Below, piece by piece: positions 61,901 to 64,000 of a stretch of 64,000 bases of DNA (position 1 is its first letter; the number at the start of each line of letters is the position of its first letter). The notes below the pieces were generated by a model that ran no database searches, was not told the origin of the DNA, and worked only from the letters and a program-made list of their open reading frames with translations. This DNA comes from Oasisia sp. SBJ-2009 (lineage: Eukaryota; Annelida; Polychaeta; Sabellida; Siboglinidae): positions 6,683,119 through 6,747,118 of the forward strand of contig OZ024857.1 of the NCBI GenBank assembly GCA_964017155.1, in the 5' to 3' direction. A program made the translations under genes and the position numbers.

Positions 61901-64000
61901 GGTTCTGTACATTTTGCAATGAAATATTTTGGCTGACCAAATTATATTTCTGGTCAAACAGTAACGTATATAACTGAACAAATAGGCATCATTATTATCA
62001 AATAGATTTCTCTTTCCGAACCCATCTGATTGCAAAAAGTGATATATCATTTGTTAGCATAAATAAAACCATTGGCATATGAATTCAGTTTTCCTGGGGA
62101 CTTCCCATGAATCCATACATCAGCATTTCTTGGCTCAATTAGGCCAGAAAAAATTAGCAGTTTTAAAGATATTGTATTAGTTTACGTATTTGTTTACATT
62201 TTAATGATAAAATCTGCCCACATAAAAATTTCACCCACATTATTTTTTATTACTACATTTTGGATAAAAGAAATACTTTCAAAGTTATGTCACCTGGATT
62301 AGTGTATATCCAGGGCTGCCTACTTGACAAAATATTTTTTCATAATGGTCACGTGGGTGGATGTGTCGGGTTTGTAACTAAATCCCACGTCATTAAAACG
62401 TTGATGCATTGTTTCTTTCCCTCTAGTCTGAGTTTGCCCCCTGCCACAGCAGCCACCGGCTTCATTTACTGATAAATTGCAACAAATGAATTATTACATT
62501 TTCTTAGGCAGACCACTGGGTATGAACTTGAGTGTTGCAGTTCTTTGATGTGTATACTAGTCTGAAGTCCGATATGCTTATTTCCGTAATACAGGGGCAG
62601 TTTCCGTACTGCCGTAATCTGAGGTCAATTTCCGTGGTGATTACGGAAAATCCATAATGGTAGGCAGCCCTGGTATATCTCATCTTAAATTACTATTCAT
62701 TAGGTAAAATTTATTACAGATTTATTATTTAATAATATTTTGGAGGAAAACCCCTGAATGTATTTTATTACTGCAGGTATAATCTGTTGCTGCAGCAACA
62801 GCCAGACATTGTTATGAGAGCCCAAGACCTCCTCCTGGGAGTTGTTGTTATGAGAGCCCAAGACCTCCTCCTGGGAGTTGTTGTTATGAGAGCCCAAGAC
62901 CTCCTCCTGGGAGTTGTTGTTATGAGAGCCCAAGACCTCCTCCTGGGAGTTGTTGTTATGAGAGCCCAAGACCTCCTCCTGTGAGTTGTTGTTATGAGAG
63001 CCCAAGACCTCCTCCTGTGAGTTGTTGTTATGAGAGCCCAAGACCTCCTCCTGTGAGTTGTTGTTATGAGAGCCCAAGACCTCCTCCTGTGAGTTGTTGT
63101 TATGAGAGCCCAAGACCTCCTCCTGTGAGTTGTTGTTATGAGAGCCCAAGACCTCCTCCTGTGAGTTGTTGTTATGAGAGCCCAAGACCTCCTCCTGTGA
63201 GTTGTTGTTATGAGAGCCCAAGACCTCCTCCTGTGAGTTGTTGTTATGAGAGCCCAAGACCTCCTCCTGGGAGTTGTTGTTATGAGAGCCCAAGACCTCC
63301 TCCTGGGAGTTGTTGTTATGAGAGCCCAAGACCTCCTCCTGTGAGTTGTTGTTATGAGAGACTAAGACCTCCTCCTGTGAGTTGTTGTTATGAGAGCCCA
63401 AGACCTCCTCCTGGGAGTTGTTGTTATGAGAGCCCAAGACCTCCTCCTGGGAGTTGTTGTTATGAGAGCCCAAGACCTCCTCCTGTGAGTTGTTGTTATG
63501 AGAGCCCAAGACCTCCTCCTGGGAGTTGTTGTTATGAGAGCCCAAGACCTCCTCCTGGGAGTTGTTGTTATGAGAGCCCAAGACCTCCTCCTGTGAGTTG
63601 TTGTTATGAGAGCCCAAGACCTCCTCCTGGGAGTTGTTCTGCTTCTGTCAGTGTTGTTCCCTAAAGGGATTACAATAATACTAATGAATCATAAAATACA
63701 ATATTAATATGTGTGGGTAGCTAACTTAAGCATATGACTAACAAGCCACGAATGTCAACTCACCAACACATTTATTTTCCGACGATAGACCAAACTTGGG
63801 AGCACATCGTCCAGTGTCACAGAGTCCTGGTCCGTTTTCATCACATCTCTGGCAGTTTGCAGCACATTCTGAATAACAATCACAATATTTTATTAATTTT
63901 GTTACAACTTATTCAAATAATAAAATAATTTTTATATCAACAGTCATGCATTTTTGTTACTTAATACAATACTACATTCTGCATAATGCACTAAACAAAC
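33556..64000 (-). CDS. Multi-exon Cys-repeat / Ly6-uPAR GPI-type protein (5' partial)
   Basis: A gene of at least 21 exons whose 5' end lies beyond the window. Listed exons sum to 2357 bp, about 784 residues plus the stop. Modules follow the pattern C-x2/3-N/G-C-x2-C, a middle C, C-x3/4-C, often G-Y/F, and a final C. Each is about 34-39 residues and usually on its own exon with phase-1 introns at both ends, so modules can be gained or lost in frame. They resemble furin-like or growth-factor-receptor cysteine-rich repeats, but the exact family is an inference. The C-terminal 113 residues form a Ly6/uPAR three-finger domain followed by a hydrophobic tail ending at the stop, as in GPI-anchored proteins. 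It should be an extracellular, disulphide-rich surface protein; ligand unknown. Introns are packed with tandem arrays. Joining the Ly6 part to the repeat part is an inference from strand, order and phase; a separate Ly6 gene is the main alternative. Confidence 0.72.
33710..33885. repeat. About 20-bp minisatellite in intron
   Basis: About nine copies of GAACCAGTGTAGGTTTAAT-like units just upstream (in gene sense) of the terminal exon acceptor. Confidence 0.9.
33990..34240 (+). mobile_element. RTE-like LINE reverse transcriptase fragment
   Basis: A plus-strand frame reads [13 protein letters not shown], then [20 protein letters not shown] and [12 protein letters not shown], matching the region after the RT palm in RTE/BovB-like endonuclease-reverse transcriptases. 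It is a short relic inside the intron and opposite to the host gene. Confidence 0.65.
34241..35472. other. Intron, no further feature
   Basis: AT-rich intron sequence with CAAATACAAAT-type low-complexity patches (34440-34500, 34930-34980). Short frames show no domain. Confidence 0.4.
35473..35583 (-). CDS. Ly6 domain middle exon
   Basis: 111 bp, phase 0 at both ends (GTGACAG acceptor, GTATGT donor). Encodes [20 protein letters not shown] followed by [17 protein letters not shown], supplying three central cysteines of the three-finger domain. Confidence 0.85.
35946..37150. repeat. 26-bp minisatellite, about 46 copies, Ly6 intron
   Basis: Unit on the plus strand AGGCCACACAGACTGTAGTG plus TACAGG. 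On the gene strand each unit reads TACACTACAG followed by TCTGTGTGG, so each carries a CAG resembling a weak 3' splice site. The unit has no stop in any minus frame and 26 is not a multiple of 3, so all three frames run open with the same cyclic peptide ([19 protein letters not shown]...); this is not evidence for coding. Confidence 0.95.
37380..37468 (-). CDS. Ly6 domain first exon
   Basis: 89 bp, entered in phase 1 (CTGTCCACAG acceptor) and left in phase 0 (GTGAGT donor). Encodes [16 protein letters not shown] then [13 protein letters not shown], the typical start of a Ly6/uPAR domain (CYxC ... C ... GC). Reading on through the acceptor gives [12 protein letters not shown], which looks like a short signal peptide, but the pyrimidine tract, the AG and its shortness favour an intron. 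The phase-1 entry matches the preceding module exon. Confidence 0.82.
37608..37661. repeat. (AT)n microsatellite
   Basis: About 54 bp of TA dinucleotide in an intron of the Cys-rich gene. Confidence 0.97.
37969..38079 (-). CDS. Cys-module exon (last before Ly6)
   Basis: 111 bp, phase 1-1. Encodes (A)[19 protein letters not shown] then [17 protein letters not shown]. Acceptor TTCTTACAG, donor GTGAGTGAG. Its acceptor and first part are the parent of the 89/96-bp array directly upstream. Confidence 0.85.
38080..38925. repeat. 89/96-bp tandem array containing a 3' splice site
   Basis: About nine units; the acceptor word (gene strand TTCTTACAG followed by CGTGTGACATCC) recurs at 38167, 38263, 38360, 38449, 38545, 38641, 38730, 38819 and 38908. 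Long and short units differ by a 7-bp duplication. Past the AG each unit continues like the first half of a Cys-module exon ([17 protein letters not shown]) but shifted out of the phase-1 frame by an indel. Confidence 0.9.
39165..39281 (-). CDS. Cys-module exon
   Basis: 117 bp, phase 1-1. Encodes [19 protein letters not shown] then [19 protein letters not shown]. Acceptor GTTGCAG, donor GTAAGT. Confidence 0.85.
39270..39370. repeat. 33-bp triplication of an acceptor and exon start
   Basis: Three tandem 33-bp units spanning the exon edge at 39281; acceptor copies at about 39281, 39314 and 39347. On the gene strand each reads TTGGTTGTTGCAG then TGTGTTC. The unit is 11 codons, so use of either upstream copy would lengthen the exon by 11 or 22 residues in frame ([15 protein letters not shown]). 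Confidence 0.92.
39659..39859 (-). CDS. Two-module Cys exon
   Basis: 201 bp, phase 1-1, 67 codons. Encodes two complete modules in one exon: [20 protein letters not shown] ... then [20 protein letters not shown] ... ending NKTCG. Acceptor TCTTACAG, donor GTGAGT. Probably an intron lost between two ancestral module exons. Confidence 0.88.
39930..40035. repeat. 16-bp minisatellite
   Basis: About six copies of GTGAACAGTGGCAGCC in an intron. Confidence 0.93.
40378..40485 (-). CDS. Cys-module exon
   Basis: 108 bp, phase 1-1. Encodes [18 protein letters not shown] then [17 protein letters not shown]. Acceptor TTTCCAG; the donor is the weaker GTTGGT. Confidence 0.83.
40595..40830. repeat. About 30-bp minisatellite
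   Basis: About eight copies of a unit containing CCCATAGGGGTCAACAATCA and ATTTATCAGT in an intron. Confidence 0.93.
40946..41053 (-). CDS. Cys-module exon
   Basis: 108 bp, phase 1-1. Encodes [20 protein letters not shown] then [15 protein letters not shown]. Acceptor GTTGTAG, donor GTTAGT. Confidence 0.85.
41310..43390. repeat. 53/54-bp minisatellite, about 38 copies
   Basis: The plus strand is pyrimidine-rich (ACTCCCTATGTCCTCCCACA, CTTTCCTCTCCATGTCCCCC, AGAGACTACTCTCC); the gene strand is purine-rich. The 53-bp units lack one C. Frames of over 700 codons appear on the plus strand because the unit has no stop; they are artefacts. Degenerating copies continue to about 43640. Confidence 0.95.
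43773..43886 (-). CDS. Cys-module exon
   Basis: 114 bp, phase 1-1. Encodes [17 protein letters not shown] then [20 protein letters not shown]. Acceptor GTTGACAG, donor GTGAGTGAG. It sits between the two largest intronic arrays of the gene. Confidence 0.87.
44005..50620. repeat. 47-bp minisatellite, about 140 copies (6.6 kb)
   Basis: Plus-strand unit GAGTGGAGGGGTTGAGGGTG, AAGGAGTGACTAGAGAGGAC, AGGGGAA. Variants at a few positions (GGG/GAG, AGAGG/AGGGG, GGGTGTA) form higher-order runs, e.g. two-unit alternation from about 44880 to 46990. On the gene strand each unit reads TGTCCTCTCTAG or TGTCCCCTCTAG, a pyrimidine tract plus AG. Confidence 0.97.
50621..51221. other. Intron, purine-rich flank then unique sequence
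   Basis: GGGAGAGGGAGA-rich tract (50755-50815), then AT-rich unique intron. No coding signal. Confidence 0.4.
51222..51323 (-). CDS. Cys-module exon
   Basis: 102 bp, phase 1-1. Encodes [18 protein letters not shown] then [15 protein letters not shown]. Acceptor TTTTCAG, donor GTACCG (weak). Confidence 0.83.
51390..51510. repeat. 26-bp minisatellite, about 4 copies
   Basis: Copies of TGTAACATTCAGTCATGACT followed by CTGTGA in the intron. Confidence 0.92.
51838..52340. repeat. 24-bp minisatellite, about 21 copies
   Basis: Unit GGCTGGTTGACTGTCAACCTCAAG, containing the palindromic word GGTTGACTGTCAACC. Eight codons long and free of stops on both strands, which gives frames WLTVNLKG (plus) and LEVDSQPA (minus); it lies in an intron of the Cys-rich gene. 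Confidence 0.95.
52400..52620. repeat. (CA)n-rich microsatellite with GCA variants
   Basis: ACACAC runs mixed with GCACGCA and CCAAGCACGCA words. Confidence 0.93.
52660..52776 (-). CDS. Cys-module exon
   Basis: 117 bp, phase 1-1. Encodes [19 protein letters not shown] then [19 protein letters not shown]. Acceptor GTTGCAG, donor GTAAGC. Confidence 0.87.
52809..53127. repeat. (GT)n, 10-bp (ACACACACAG)n and (CA)n microsatellite
   Basis: A short GT run, about 21 copies of ACACACACAG at 52876-53090, then a pure CA run. Cys/Val frames here are artefacts. Confidence 0.96.
53452..53565 (-). CDS. Cys-module exon
   Basis: 114 bp, phase 1-1. Encodes [19 protein letters not shown] then [18 protein letters not shown]. 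Acceptor TTCCTTAG, donor GTGTGT. Confidence 0.87.
53881..53991 (-). CDS. Cys-module exon
   Basis: 111 bp, phase 1-1. Encodes [19 protein letters not shown] then [17 protein letters not shown]. Acceptor CCGCCAG, donor GTAAAT. Confidence 0.87.
54140..54200. repeat. (AT)n-rich microsatellite
   Basis: ATATAT runs with GTATA interruptions in an intron. Confidence 0.9.
54424..54540 (-). CDS. Cys-module exon, parent of the 75-bp array
   Basis: 117 bp, phase 1-1. Encodes (A)[18 protein letters not shown] then [20 protein letters not shown]. Acceptor GTGTTTCAG, donor GTAAGTAC. Its acceptor and first about 54 bp are repeated in the array immediately upstream. Confidence 0.85.
54541..57018. repeat. 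75-bp tandem array of acceptor plus partial exon, 33 extra copies
   Basis: Acceptor AG sites recur every 75 bp from 54541 to 57014 (one 2-bp deletion, near 56123). On the gene strand each unit reads TGTTGTTTGTGTTTCAG, then CGTGTCACAGC and codons for [20 protein letters not shown], and then goes straight into the next pyrimidine tract without a donor. Divergence between units is a few bases. As 75 is 25 codons, the phase-1 frame stays open through about 21 units up to the 2-bp deletion, and again beyond it. The opposite strand is also open, a by-product of the periodicity. Confidence 0.95.
57608..57715 (-). CDS. Cys-module exon
   Basis: 108 bp, phase 1-1. Encodes [18 protein letters not shown] then [17 protein letters not shown]. 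Acceptor TTTCAAG, donor GTGAGTG. Confidence 0.85.
57900..58320. repeat. 48-bp minisatellite, about 9 copies
   Basis: Unit built from TGTAATCACACTCACTAATG, CACACACTGATACACAAGTA and CATACACA, with small length variants. Confidence 0.93.
58361..58465 (-). CDS. Cys-module exon
   Basis: 105 bp, phase 1-1. Encodes [16 protein letters not shown] then [18 protein letters not shown]. Acceptor CTGTGTCAG, donor GTGAGTC. Confidence 0.88.
58841..58960. repeat. (AT)n microsatellites
   Basis: Two AT dinucleotide runs separated by a TAATAATTATTATTATT patch. Confidence 0.95.
59075..59188 (-). CDS. Divergent Cys exon (second half of split module)
   Basis: 114 bp, phase 1-1. Encodes [20 protein letters not shown] then [17 protein letters not shown]. 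Acceptor TCTGTAG, donor GTGAGTG. Less like the other modules, but the phases fit and the frame is open. Confidence 0.65.
59753..59800 (-). CDS. Short exon (first half of split module)
   Basis: 48 bp, phase 1-1. Encodes [15 protein letters not shown]. Acceptor CACCTGTAG, donor GTGAGT. Joined with the exon at 59075 it would make one longer, unusual module. Short, so less certain. Confidence 0.5.
60722..60826 (-). CDS. Cys-module exon
   Basis: 105 bp, phase 1-1. Encodes [16 protein letters not shown] then [18 protein letters not shown]. Acceptor GTTTGACAG, donor GTAAGTG. Confidence 0.86.
61452..61559 (-). CDS. Cys-module exon
   Basis: 108 bp, phase 1-1. Encodes [16 protein letters not shown] then [19 protein letters not shown]. 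Acceptor GTGCTTCAG, donor GTAAGA. Confidence 0.88.
62795..63640. repeat. 36-bp minisatellite, about 23 copies
   Basis: Plus-strand unit GAGAGCCCAAGACCTCCTCC plus TGGGAGTTGTTGTTAT, with a G/T variant (CTGGGAG or CTGTGAG). Twelve codons with no stop on either strand, so frames [12 protein letters not shown] (minus) and [12 protein letters not shown] (plus) run open. It lies in the intron between the first two visible exons. Confidence 0.95.
63764..63868 (-). CDS. Cys-module exon (most 5' in the window)
   Basis: 105 bp, phase 1-1. Encodes [16 protein letters not shown] then [18 protein letters not shown]. Acceptor TTATTCAG, donor GTGAGT. Entry in phase 1 means at least one more exon, with the start codon, lies beyond the window. 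Confidence 0.88.

Noticed and set aside
57900..63640. Regular repeats resembling a CRISPR array
   Set aside because: Head-to-tail minisatellites without unique spacers, in a eukaryotic gene with introns.

Overview
This window is nuclear DNA of an invertebrate animal. The evidence is: genes split by introns with GT/AG boundaries, replication-type histone genes with the metazoan 3' stem-loop, non-LTR retrotransposons of L1/Tx1-like and CR1/L2-like type, a PIF/Harbinger transposase, and abundant (AT)n, (CA)n and minisatellite DNA. The H2A tail and a type II membrane SGNH-like pseudogene recall spiralian or other marine invertebrate genomes, but the sequence alone does not fix the phylum.

Layout. 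1-9.3 kb: a 13-bp minisatellite, a large foldback repeat, a decayed SGNH-like membrane enzyme (minus strand), CA/AT microsatellites, a duplicated element with short terminal inverted repeats, and a divergent histone H3 gene (minus). 9.3-16.3 kb: a nest of non-LTR retrotransposons, all minus: an L1/Tx1-like relic that has lost its reverse transcriptase, a 5'-truncated CR1/L2-like element inserted in its endonuclease with a 4-bp target duplication, and a longer CR1/L2-like copy. 16.3-19 kb: a chimeric ORF that begins as the histone H3 tail and then diverges (minus), facing a canonical H2A gene (plus). 19-30 kb: gene-poor, with an array of 44-bp cruciform-forming palindromes next to the 5' exons of a Harbinger transposase, plus minisatellites and dispersed repeats.

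30-64 kb: one minus-strand gene, entering from beyond the right edge and ending at 33556. I reconstructed 21 exons. Eighteen carry repeated about 35-residue cysteine modules, almost all flanked by phase-1 introns. The last three encode a Ly6/uPAR three-finger domain with its CC-NSNN-CN signature and a hydrophobic C-terminus typical of GPI anchoring. About 784 residues are visible and the 5' end is missing. It should be a large GPI-anchored extracellular cysteine-rich protein.

The most striking feature is what fills the introns of this gene. More than ten tandem arrays occupy a large part of the span. At least three are tandem amplifications of an exon's own 3' splice site together with the first part of that exon: 34 acceptor copies at 75-bp spacing (frame-preserving), 3 at 33-bp spacing (frame-preserving) and about 9 at 89/96-bp spacing. 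Two further intronic arrays (about 140 x 47 bp and about 46 x 26 bp) carry a pyrimidine tract plus AG, or CAG, in every unit. The cruciform array near 22 kb also appears related to an exon/donor boundary of the adjacent transposase. Repeated birth of tandem arrays at exon edges is the candidate undescribed phenomenon of this window.
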